From Betaproteobacteria bacterium (GTDB lineage Bacteria > Pseudomonadota > Gammaproteobacteria > Burkholderiales > SG8-39): a DNA stretch of 64,000 nt. The notes below the pieces were generated by a model. That model had not been told where the DNA came from. It made no database searches and saw only the letters and a list, made by a program, of their open reading frames with translations. Positions within the stretch are counted from its first letter, which is position 1. Each line of letters begins with the position of its first letter. This document shows positions 1 to 7,991 of this stretch, piece by piece. The stretch covers positions 73,891-137,890 of the forward strand of contig JADJPT010000012.1 of assembly GCA_016713125.1 (NCBI GenBank), read 5' to 3'. The translations under genes and the position numbers were made by a program.

Positions 1-189
1 CGCAAGCTCCGTGGTGATCACCGTGGTCGCCATGCCACTGGCCACCTCGCCGGCGTTGTAACCGCCCATCCCGTCGGCAAGCACCACGAGCCCGTTCGCG
101 GCATCCGACGCGATCGAATCCTCGTTGTGCGAGCGAACCATGCCGGGGTCCGTGGCGCTCGCAATCTCGAGAACTTGACTCAGATCCAT
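1..189 (-). CDS. PP2C-family Ser/Thr protein phosphatase, N-terminal part
   Basis: Only the first 63 codons lie in the window; the gene runs off the left edge. The visible part has the PP2C opening: TDPGMVRSHNEDS near residues 13-25, then VVLADGMGGYNAGEVAS near 34-50. The Asp and Glu/Asp residues of these motifs bind the two catalytic metals in PP2C enzymes. The expected role is dephosphorylation of Ser/Thr-phosphoproteins, probably opposing the kinase encoded just upstream. I chose ATG at 189 because the motif spacing matches stand-alone PP2C proteins and a stop at 197-199 in the kinase's expected frame lies 7 bases before it. As written, the kinase frame runs into this gene without a stop. 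Confidence 0.85.
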   Translation of the reverse strand, partial: MDLSQVLEIASATDPGMVRSHNEDSIASDAANGLVVLADGMGGYNAGEVASGMATTVITTELA

Positions 190-196
190 GGCACCG

Positions 197-2808
197 TCAA
201 AGCTGGATATCGACCCCGCCGCCGGTCTCGGCAGCGGGCGCGGAGCCGTCTGCCGCAGCGCGCAGTGCGGCCCGAACTCCTCGCAGGTCTGGTAACGAAT
301 GTCGGCGTCCTTGGCCATTGCGCGTTCGATGAACGCGACCAGCCCCGGCGAGACATTCGGGTTGACTGTCAGGATGTCGATCGGCGGCTCGTTGGCGATC
401 TTGAACATCAGCTGCGCCATCGACTCGCCTTGAAATGGCAACTGCCCGCAAAGCATCTGGTACAGGCTGACGGCCAGCGAGAACAGGTCCGAGCGACCGT
501 CAATCTTCTTGCCCGCCAGTTGCTCCGGGGACATATACGACGGGGTGCCCAACACCATTCCGGTCTTGGTCTTCGAACTGTCCGTGAGACGCGCGATGCC
601 GAAGTCCGTGACCTTGACGGTGTCGGTTTCGAGGTGGTACATGATGTTCGCAGGCTTGATATCGCGATGCACCACCGACTGCTTGTGCGCGTAGCCCAGG
701 GCATCCGCAGTGCGTGCGATGATGGACACCACCTGTGCCTCGGGAAGCAGCGCACCGGGCTTGGTGAACGGCACGAGATCGCCGCCCTTCAGCAGCTCCA
801 TGGCGATGTATGCGAGGTCGTGCTCCTCGCCCGCGTCGTAAATGGTGACGATGTTCTGGTGCTGCAGGCGACCGGCCGTCTCGGCCTCGCGGAAGAACCG
901 CTCCTTGACCTCTACCAGTTCGTCGGCTTCGAACTCCTGCGACAGCGCCATCGTCTTTATCGCAACCACGCGGCCGATCTTCGGATCCTTGCCCAGATAC
1001 ACGACGCCCATCGCGCCCTTGCCGAGTTCCTTCTCCACCTGGTAGCGGCCAAGCATCGGCTTCTCAACCTGACCCTCGCCAAGGATGCTGGTGTTGGTAC
1101 GCCCGCCGCTGGAACCGCCAAGTATCACGGTTTCGGACAACTGCTTGGCGCGTGAAACCTTGCTTTCGATGTCTCGGAACTTGGGATTGTGCTCGGCCAT
1201 GTGACGGAACACGGACTCGGCCTTGTTGAATTGGCGCTTGCGCTCGAAGTCGAGCGCAAGGTTGTAAAGATTGTCCATCAGGCCGTCGGACAATGGCACC
1301 TGGCGAAACTTGTCCCAAGCCATGTCGAGCTGGCCCTGACCCTGATAGGCCAGGCCAAGCATACGATTCGATTCGGCGGAGCTTTCATCCGACTTGACCT
1401 TGGCGCGCTCGGTCATGATGAAGCGCTTGGTGATCAACGCCACGTGCCCGATCAGGAGCAGGACACAGGGAACCATCAGCTGGATCCAGGTCGCCTGCAT
1501 GGTGATCAGCACGAAGTGCACGACCAGCAACACGACCAGGATGCCGCCGGTGATGGCGGCTGCGTGCCCGGCCTTCAGGCGCGGCAGCAGAACGATCAGG
1601 TAGGCACCGATCAGCAGGAACAGGACCTTCTCGACCGCCCACCCCCAGGTCGGCGCGACGAAAAAGTGTTCCTGAAGAATCGACGAAACCGCGTGTGCCA
1701 ACGTCAGCACCGGCGGCATCGCCGGGGACACCGGCGTCACCGAAGTCGTGCCGACCCCGGCTGCCGTCGGGCCGATCAGCACGATCTTGTCGCGATACTT
1801 GTCTGCCGGGATCTTGCCGGTGTAAACGTCGTAGAACGAATCGACCTGGAAGGCGGGGCGACCGTCGCGGTCCTTGTAGAAATACGTGTACATCTGCAGC
1901 GCGGGGTCCGTGCCAATGCGCAGCTTGCCCAACGTAACGCCTTCACCGAGGCGCAGCTTGATATCCGCCGGCCCAAGATTCAGGCTGCGGGCCGCGATCA
2001 TCATTGAAAGCGACGGGTAGAACTGGTCGAAATGCTGCACCACCAGCGGCTCGGTGCGCGTGCCGCCGTCGATGTCGGGATTCGCGTTCAGATGTCCCAG
2101 TCCGGCAGCAGCCTTGCCCAGTGCCTCGATCGGCACCTGAACCGCAGCCGTCGGCAGCGGCAGGGAATCGCCACCGGCGGCTCCTGCCACGGCATTCTTC
2201 TGCACGTACTCGGCCAAAGGCTTGTCGGGCTTGCCGCGCGGTTCGCCAAGCGTGAACAGCATGGGCAAAAGCACGTTCCTGGCGCGATCGAAGCTGTCGG
2301 CCAGTTTGCGGTCGGTGTTCAATGCCGCCTCGCCCTCGCGCAGAAGCGTGATGAACTGACCCAGCTCACCGGCAGGAACCGCGGCGGGCGCCGGAACCGA
2401 AGCGGCCGGATCGGTCGTTGCGGGAGCGGGGGCGGAGTTATCCGCCGCTGGCGACTTCTTGTCGGCCAGTTCGAGCAACTTGAGGATGTACTGGTAACCG
2501 GGATCCAGCTGCGGCTCGGTGAAGAACACGGTATTGCCGATCACCTTGGCCTTGGCGCCCGCCAGGATGTCGGTCATCTTGGCGTGGATCTCGCGCGACC
2601 ACGGCCAGCGACCCAGGTTGGCGATCGACACGTCATCGATCGCGATCACGGCAATCCGATCGAGTGGGGTACGCGAAGACGCCGACACGCCCATGTCGTA
2701 CGCCTTGCGCTCCAGGCTCTGCAGCAGATCGCTGCCGCCTGCGAACAGCATCAACACGACGACGACCAGGCCGAAGAACCAGTCGGTCTTCCAGAATCCC
2801 GATTTCAT
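197..2808 (-). CDS. CHASE2-domain Ser/Thr protein kinase, C-terminus apparently frameshifted
   Basis: A membrane-anchored sensor kinase. Residues 8-21 form a hydrophobic anchor. An extracytoplasmic CHASE2 region follows (RIAVIAIDDVSIANLGRWPWSR near 46-67 and KYRDKIVLIGPTAAGVGTTS near 337-356). Membrane segments lie between about 397 and 456, then a linker, then a Hanks-type kinase domain from about 584. The glycine loop reads ELGKGAMGVVYLG, the catalytic loop HRDIKPANIM (about 714-723), the metal motif DFGIAR and the activation segment GTPSYMSPEQ. The start at 2808 has a GGGAG ribosome site. Near 268-275 the frame seems to slip by one base: the alternative frame gives ALRAAADGSAPAAETGGG then VDIQL and a stop, 7 bases before the phosphatase start. 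The signal sensed by CHASE2 is unknown. Confidence 0.85.
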
Positions 2809-3065
2809 GCGTACTCCCAGAGTCTTTTTTTATTCGTCGTCAGGCGGGCGAAGCTTATCGGGAAATTCTACGCGCACTGCGCCCGCGCACGCCGGCCGAA
2901 GAACCGGAATTCTTCGAGTTATCAAGCAGAAGCACACTGCTGCCGAAAATGCACTGACACACCCTGGATGCCCCGCCGGCGCCACCCTGGCGCCGCCATC
3001 CAGATCAGGATGCAGCCTCCGACAACCCCCGAAAAACAGAAGCCTAATGCTCATTCTTGCAGTTA

Positions 3066-3071
3066 ATTATA
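3066..3071 (-). promoter_or_regulatory. possible -10 box for the kinase gene
   Basis: The minus strand reads TATAAT exactly, about 255 bases upstream of the kinase start. No convincing -35 hexamer lies 16-18 bases upstream, so this is only a candidate. The 376-base gap 2809-3184 otherwise holds the kinase ribosome site, a T-rich stretch at 2824-2831 and the terminator at 3121-3158; I see no gene in it. Confidence 0.3.
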
Positions 3072-3120
3072 AGCTGCGTCAAATTTTTCCGGACAGTGAT
3101 CCGCCGGGCGAAAGCGGCGC

Positions 3121-3158
3121 ACAAATGAAACGGCCGCGCAAGACACCCTGCGCGGCCG
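3121..3158 (-). terminator. Rho-independent terminator of the oxalate gene set
   Basis: A perfect 9-bp GC stem (3131-3139 with 3150-3158, loop of 10) lies about 27 bases after the stop at 3185. On the minus strand it is followed by a T-rich tail reading TTTCATTTGT. It should end transcription coming from oxc-frc and the 10-formyl-THF hydrolase-like gene. Confidence 0.75.
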
Positions 3159-3184
3159 CGGCACGAGGCGCCGATTCGAGGGGC

Positions 3185-4117
3185 TTAGCCGCCGAGCAGC
3201 GAGCCGGGCTTGAGGCCCAGCGCCGCGGCGACCTCCGCACCGGAGGCTTTCTTGCCATCGGCAAGCTTGGCCTTGAGCACTTCGATCCTTCCACCTTGCG
3301 CGGTGACGGTGAAGCTCTTCTCGCCGATCTCCGCCACCTCGCCGATCTTGCCCTTCACGGCGCCGAACGTACGCACCGGATGCTTCCTGGCGTCGAACAA
3401 TTGCACTTCCTTGCCTTCGAAAGTGGTCCAGGCGCCAGGCGCCGGATTGCAGGCGCGAATCAGGTTGTAGACGACGTCTGCGTGGTTGGCCCAGTTGACC
3501 CGCGATTCGGCTTTGCGGAACCAGCCTTCGTACGTAGCGAGTGCTTCGTCCTGGACGACCTCGCGGTGCTTGCCGGCCACCACCAGTTCGGCCGCTTCCA
3601 CCATGGCCGCCACCCCCATGGGGAACAGCCGGTCGAAATACACCGAACCCAGTGTGTCGTCCGGGCCGATCATGGTTTCCTTCTGCAGGATGATCGGACC
3701 TTCGTCGAGGCCGTCGGTCGGCCGGAAGATGGTCAGACCGGTCCGGGTTTCGCCCAGCGAGATCGGCCAGTTGATCGAGGACGGCCCGCGATACTTCGGC
3801 AACAGCGAAGGGTGGTACTGGATGGTGCCGTGTCTGGGAATGTTGACGAACTCCTGCGGTGCGAACTGCAGGACGTAGGCCATGACCCCGATATCGACGT
3901 CCAGCGACTTCAGCGCCTGCTCGGCTTCCGGCCCCTTCAGGGACGGGAACTGAAACACCTTGACGCCTTTCTCCTCGGCGGCAACCTTGAGAACGTCGGG
4001 GCGCGCACCAGGCTTCTCCGGCGCACAGAACACGGCGGCCACGGTGTCGCCACGCGCAAGGAAGGCCTCGAGGACGGCCTTGCCGAAATCCTGCTGGCCG
4101 ATAATTGCAATCTTCAT
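3185..4117 (-). CDS. stand-alone 10-formyl-THF hydrolase/formyltransferase-like protein
   Basis: A 310-residue protein of the formyltransferase family. It is closer in motif to the hydrolase domain of 10-formyltetrahydrofolate dehydrogenase than to methionyl-tRNA formyltransferase. It starts with a Rossmann-like MKIAIIGQQDFGKAVLEAF. The active-site stretch reads YHPSLLPKYRGPSSINW (about residues 103-119), with Tyr before the catalytic His where Fmt has Asn-Ile. The Asp loop reads TDGLDEGPIILQKE. The C-terminal 100 residues match the Fmt C-terminal fold. It follows frc by 8 bases with ribosome site AGGAG, so it belongs to the oxalate operon. Likely roles are release of formate from 10-formyl-THF, or transfer of a formyl group between THF and another carrier. 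The acceptor cannot be told from sequence. Confidence 0.8.
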   Translation of the reverse strand: MKIAIIGQQDFGKAVLEAFLARGDTVAAVFCAPEKPGARPDVLKVAAEEKGVKVFQFPSLKGPEAEQALKSLDVDIGVMAYVLQFAPQEFVNIPRHGTIQYHPSLLPKYRGPSSINWPISLGETRTGLTIFRPTDGLDEGPIILQKETMIGPDDTLGSVYFDRLFPMGVAAMVEAAELVVAGKHREVVQDEALATYEGWFRKAESRVNWANHADVVYNLIRACNPAPGAWTTFEGKEVQLFDARKHPVRTFGAVKGKIGEVAEIGEKSFTVTAQGGRIEVLKAKLADGKKASGAEVAAALGLKPGSLLGG

Positions 4118-4125
4118 GGGAACTC

Positions 4126-5398
4126 CTAGGCTGCTTTCTTGGGGGGAGCGGAAAATGCGCCGGCCGATTTCAGCGCGCCGACCTTGCCATCGTCATAGCC
4201 GAGCACGTCCTTCAGCACCTCGTCGGTGTGCTCGCCGAGCAGGGGTGAGCGCTCGATCCTGGCCGGCGAAGCCGACAGCTTGATCGGCATGCCGACGTTC
4301 CACCACTTGCCACGCTGCGGATGGTCGAGTTCGACGTACATGTCGCGACCGCGGATGTGCTCGTCGTTGGCGAGGTCCTCGGTCGACATGATCGGCCCGC
4401 AGGGAACGTCGAGCGGGTTGAGGATGGCCATGAATTCGCGCTGGTCGTGCTTGAGCGCGAATTCGCCTATCAGTTCCCACATCTCCGCCTGGTTCTTGCG
4501 ACGCTCGCCGATGGTGTCGAACTTCGGGTCCGTCGGCAGGTTGGGCTGACCCAGCTCCGGTCCGATGCGATTGGCCAGCGCCGTCCACACCGCCTCCTGC
4601 ACGACGATGTAGATGAAATCGTTGGGGCCGCCGGGTTTGCAGCGCACGGCGTTGCCGAGTTGGCCGCCGCCAGAGTCGTTGCCGGCGCGCGGCGCGGCGC
4701 CCATGCCCTGGTGGGTGGGCACGGAATACTCGGAAAGGGAGCCTCTGGTCAGTCGCTGGTGGTCGCGAAACTTCACCCGGCACAGGTTCATCACGCCATC
4801 CATCATGGCGACTTCCACATACTGGCCCTGGCCGGTACGGTTGGCCTGGTGCAACGCTCCCCAGCAGGCCGATCGCCAGATGCAGGCCGGTACCGGAATC
4901 CCCGATCTGGGCGCCGGTCACGAACGGCGGGCCGTCTGGCGTGCCGGTGGTGCTCATCGCACCGCCCATCGCCTGCGCAACGTTCTCGTAGGCCTTGAAC
5001 TCGGCGTACGGCCCCGTGGAACCGAAGCCCTTGATGGATCCCATCACTATCTTCGGGTTGATCTCGTGGATCTTCTCCCAGGTGAACCCCAGGCGGTCGA
5101 GCACGCCGGGACCGAAATTCTCCATCACGATGTCGCACTTCTTGACCAGATCGACGAACACCTGCTTGCCTTCGGCGCTCTTCATGTTGACCGTGATCGA
5201 GCGCTTGTTGCAGTTCAGCATGGTGAAGTACAGGCTGTCCGCGCCCGGCACGTCGCGCAGCTGGCCGCGGGTCGCGTCGCCCTGCGGCGGCTCAAACTTG
5301 ATCACATCCGCCCCCATCCAGGCGAGCAGTTGCGAACAGGTCGGACCCGCCTGCACGTGGGTCATATCGAGAATCCGGACTCCCTTGAGTGCTTCCAT
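4126..5398 (-). CDS. frc: formyl-CoA:oxalate CoA-transferase, one frameshift
   Basis: Class III CoA-transferase that moves CoA from formyl-CoA to oxalate, giving oxalyl-CoA and formate. It is the partner of the next enzyme upstream in the operon. The N-terminal frame gives MEALKGVRILDMTHVQAGPT, then NCNKRSITVNMKSAEGK and ENFGPGVLDRLGF. The second frame gives the catalytic Asp in EVAMMDGVMNLCRVKFRDHQ and ends LLGEHTDEVLKDVLGYDD. Joined, they make about 423 residues, the usual family length (Oxalobacter enzyme 428). The join is near 4857: the text reads CTGGGGAGCGTTG where LLGALHQAN needs one base fewer. Ribosome site GGAG. If the frameshift is real the protein would be dead, but both halves are well conserved. 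Confidence 0.9.
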
Positions 5399-5426
5399 TT
5401 CAGTTCTCCAATATTTCTTCGGCAGG

Positions 5427-5445
5427 CGGGGGGCTGTTTCCCCCG
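5427..5445 (-). promoter_or_regulatory. intercistronic hairpin between oxc and frc
   Basis: A run of five G and five C with a 6-base loop (5429-5433 with 5440-5444) lies in the 62-base oxc-frc gap. It has no T-tail in the minus direction, so it may tune or stabilise the mRNA rather than stop transcription. Confidence 0.3.
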
Positions 5446-5460
5446 GCCAAAACCTCGGAC

Positions 5461-7215
5461 TTACTTCTTCTTTGCGCTTTGCGGATTCAGGCTCGTGATG
5501 CGGCCGCTTTCGGTGCCGGCGGTTTCATCGATGACAGCATTGATCAGCGTCGGCATGCGCGAGCGTATCGCCTCCTCCATCGCCTTGCGCAACTCGGCCG
5601 GAGTGGTGGCATGCACGCCCACGCCGCCGAAAGCCTCCATCAGCTTGTCATAGCGCGCGTTCTTGACGAACACGGTGGGCGCGACATCGGGCCCGCCGGT
5701 CGGATTCACGTCAGTGCCACGGTACACGCCGTTGTTGTTGAAGACCACCACGCATACCGGCAGGTTGTAGCGGCAGATTGTCTCGACCTCCATGCCCGAG
5801 AAGCCGAAGGCGCTGTCGCCCTCGATCGCGATCACCGGCTGGCCGCTGACTACCGCGCCGGCGACGGCGAAGCCCATGCCGATGCCCATGATGCCCCAGG
5901 TGCCGACGTCCAGGCGCTTGCGCGGCTTGTACATGTCGACGATGCTGCGCGTGAAGTCCAGCGCGTTGGCGCCTTCGTTGACCAGGATCGCATCCGGGTT
6001 GGCCTTGACGATGTCGCGCACCACATTCAGCGCGCTGTGGAAGTTCATCGGCACGGGATCCTTGGCCAGAGTCTCGGCCATCTTGGCGATATTCTTGTTC
6101 TTGCGCTCGGCGATGGCACTGAGCCACTCGGCCGGCGGCTTGGCCCAGTTGGCGCCGATGCCGGCCAGCAGTGCCGAAACGCAGGAGCCGATGTCGCCCA
6201 CCACCGGCGCGTCGATGGCCACATTGCTGTCGGCCTCCTGCGGCGAGATGTCGATCTGGATGAACTTCTGGCCGCCCCAGTCCTTGTGGCCCTTGCCGCC
6301 CCAGGTCTTGCCCTTGCCGTGGGAAAGCAGCCAGTTCAGGCGGGCGCCGACCAGCATCACCACATCTGCCTCAGGCAGCACATACGAGCGCGCGGCGGCA
6401 GCCGACTGCTCGTGCGAATCGGGCAGCAGGCCCTTGGCCATGGACATCGGCAGGTAGGGGATGCCGGTCTTCTCGACCAGGGCACGGATGTCGGCATCCG
6501 CCTGGGCGTAGGCGGCGCCCTTGCCCAGCAGGATCAGCGGGCGCTTGGCGCCCTTGAGAAGGTCCAGCGCTCGCTGCACGGCGTCGGGCGCCGGAATCTG
6601 GCGCGGCGCCGGATCGACCACCTTGATCAGCGAACGCCTGCCGGCAGCCGCATCCATGGTCTGCGCGAACAGCTTGGCCGGCAGGTCGAGGTACACGCCG
6701 CCGGGGCGTCCGGATACCGCGGCGCGGATTGCGCGCGCGATGCCCACGCCGATGTCCTCGGCATGCAGCACCCTGAATGCAGCCTTGCACAGCGGCTTGG
6801 CGATGGCCAGCTGATCCATCTCCTCGTAGTCACCCTGCTGGAGGTCGACGATCTCGCGCTCGCTCGAACCGCTGATCAGGATCATCGGAAAGCAGTTGGT
6901 GGTGGCATTCGACAGCGCGGTCAGCCCGTTCAGGAAGCCCGGCGCCGACACGGTCAGGCAGATGCCGGGCTTCTGCGTCATGAAGCCGGCGATGGCGGCG
7001 GCGTTGCCCGCATTCTGCTCGTGGCGAAACGAGATCACGCGCATGCCTTCGGCCTGCGCCTTTCGGGTGAGGTCGGTGATCGGTATTCCGGGCAGGCCGA
7101 AAATGGTATCGATGCCGTTGAGTTTGAGGGCGTCGATGACCAGATGAAAGCCGTCGGTCACTTCACCGTCGACCAGCTTGGTGTCGGATGCGACCTGCGT
7201 CTCCACAGAACCCAT
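5461..7215 (-). CDS. oxc: oxalyl-CoA decarboxylase
   Basis: ThDP-dependent enzyme that decarboxylates oxalyl-CoA to formyl-CoA and CO2, the energy-yielding core of oxalate catabolism. It has 584 residues (Oxalobacter enzyme 568). The N-terminal ThDP domain carries the activating Glu in RHEQNAG (Glu66). The central domain lies around 200-340. The C-terminal domain has GDSAFGFSGMEVETICRYN from about 466 and NNNGVYRGTDVNPTGGPDV, the metal/ThDP and CoA-end segments. The ATG at 7215 is chosen because AAGGAG lies 8 bases upstream; the frame is open further 5' to 7278 but that would cover the promoter. It is the first gene of the oxc-frc-formyltransferase operon. A -10-like TACCAT (7253-7258) sits 32 bp from the centre of the palindrome at 7281-7294. 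Confidence 0.95.
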   Translation of the reverse strand: MGSVETQVASDTKLVDGEVTDGFHLVIDALKLNGIDTIFGLPGIPITDLTRKAQAEGMRVISFRHEQNAGNAAAIAGFMTQKPGICLTVSAPGFLNGLTALSNATTNCFPMILISGSSEREIVDLQQGDYEEMDQLAIAKPLCKAAFRVLHAEDIGVGIARAIRAAVSGRPGGVYLDLPAKLFAQTMDAAAGRRSLIKVVDPAPRQIPAPDAVQRALDLLKGAKRPLILLGKGAAYAQADADIRALVEKTGIPYLPMSMAKGLLPDSHEQSAAAARSYVLPEADVVMLVGARLNWLLSHGKGKTWGGKGHKDWGGQKFIQIDISPQEADSNVAIDAPVVGDIGSCVSALLAGIGANWAKPPAEWLSAIAERKNKNIAKMAETLAKDPVPMNFHSALNVVRDIVKANPDAILVNEGANALDFTRSIVDMYKPRKRLDVGTWGIMGIGMGFAVAGAVVSGQPVIAIEGDSAFGFSGMEVETICRYNLPVCVVVFNNNGVYRGTDVNPTGGPDVAPTVFVKNARYDKLMEAFGGVGVHATTPAELRKAMEEAIRSRMPTLINAVIDETAGTESGRITSLNPQSAKKK

Positions 7216-7280
7216 TGTGGTCTCCTTTGATTTACTGCGGAAAAGTGGCGGTATGGTAGGGAGACGCCCCGCGATCAACC

Positions 7281-7294
7281 TTGACTGCGGTCAA
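7281..7294. promoter_or_regulatory. Crp/Fnr-type operator 1 (oxc and regulator gene)
   Basis: TTGACTGCGGTCAA, inside a longer perfect repeat with 9-bp arms (7277-7298). Minus strand: centre at 7287.5 and a -10-like TACCAT at 7253-7258 give 32 bp, as in class II FNR/CRP activation of oxc. Plus strand: TTGACT (7281-7286) and TCTAAT (7305-7310) with 18 bp between make a promoter for the regulator gene. The operator covers its -35, which predicts autorepression. Confidence 0.75.
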
Positions 7295-7349
7295 GGTTTT
7301 TTCGTCTAATGCTCGACTCTTGGCACCACGCACCTCCGACATCCCTTCG

Positions 7350-7964
7350 ATGGCATCCATAGCGACCCACGCGCAGCGCAACACGATCCGGTTGCAACTC
7401 AAGCAGAACCTGATCCTGGACGTGATGCGCCCGGACGACTGGGATGCGCTCGAGCCCCTGCTCGACGTGGTCGATTACCGGAAAGGGGATCTCCTGGTCC
7501 GTCAGGGCGACACGGAAATGGAACAGTTCTTCGTGCTCGACGGCATGCTCAAGCGCGTGGTTTCGAACGCCGAAGGTCGGGAAATGATCCTGCGCTTCGC
7601 CGCCGAGACCGACATGGATACCTCGTACGCGGCCTGGCGCATGAAGACGCCGATCCCCTATTCGATCGTCGCCGTGACCAAGGTTCGCGCGGCGAAGATC
7701 GCCATGCCGCAGTGGGTCGAGTTCCTGGAACAGCATGCCGAAGTGAAACTGCGCTTCGAGCACGAGGTCATGAAGCTGATGTCGGAAGTGATGGCGCACA
7801 CCATCACGCTGCACCTGCTCGACGCCCCGGGCCGGCTGTCGAGATTCCAGCGCAAGCACCCTGAGCTCACAGGCCGCATCCCGAAGAAGGAGCTCGCCGC
7901 CTATCTGAACCTGACACCCGAGACGCTCTCGCGCCTCAAGCAGAAGCTGGGCGACCCGGAGTAG
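7350..7964 (+). CDS. Crp/Fnr-family transcriptional regulator of the oxalate/formate genes
   Basis: A 204-residue regulator with an N-terminal cyclic-nucleotide-type beta-roll (RKGDLLVRQGDTEMEQFFVL), a dimer helix (about 110-145) and a C-terminal winged helix. The recognition helix reads LTPETLSRLKQKL with Glu191, Ser194 and Arg195. These match the Glu..Ser-Arg residues with which FNR reads TTGA half-sites. There is no cysteine anywhere, so it cannot hold an FNR iron-sulphur cluster. The beta-roll also lacks a clear cAMP-binding RxS phosphate cassette, so the effector is unknown. ATG at 7350 is preferred; a TTG at 7281 would extend the frame but falls on the operator. No strong Shine-Dalgarno is visible. 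It is divergent from oxc and convergent with the transporter operon. It probably binds the TTGAC-N4-GTCAA sites here. Confidence 0.85.
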   Translation: MASIATHAQRNTIRLQLKQNLILDVMRPDDWDALEPLLDVVDYRKGDLLVRQGDTEMEQFFVLDGMLKRVVSNAEGREMILRFAAETDMDTSYAAWRMKTPIPYSIVAVTKVRAAKIAMPQWVEFLEQHAEVKLRFEHEVMKLMSEVMAHTITLHLLDAPGRLSRFQRKHPELTGRIPKKELAAYLNLTPETLSRLKQKLGDPE

Positions 7965-7991
7965 CGCCGGGCCGCCACTTGCCGCCGGCGG

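Noticed and set aside
1..2808. True kinase-phosphatase fusion protein
   Set aside because: Kept only as a finding; the alternative frame gives a normal kinase end and stop just before the phosphatase start, and indels are frequent in this sequence.
7350..7964. Oxygen-sensing FNR
   Set aside because: No cysteines at all, so no iron-sulphur cluster is possible.
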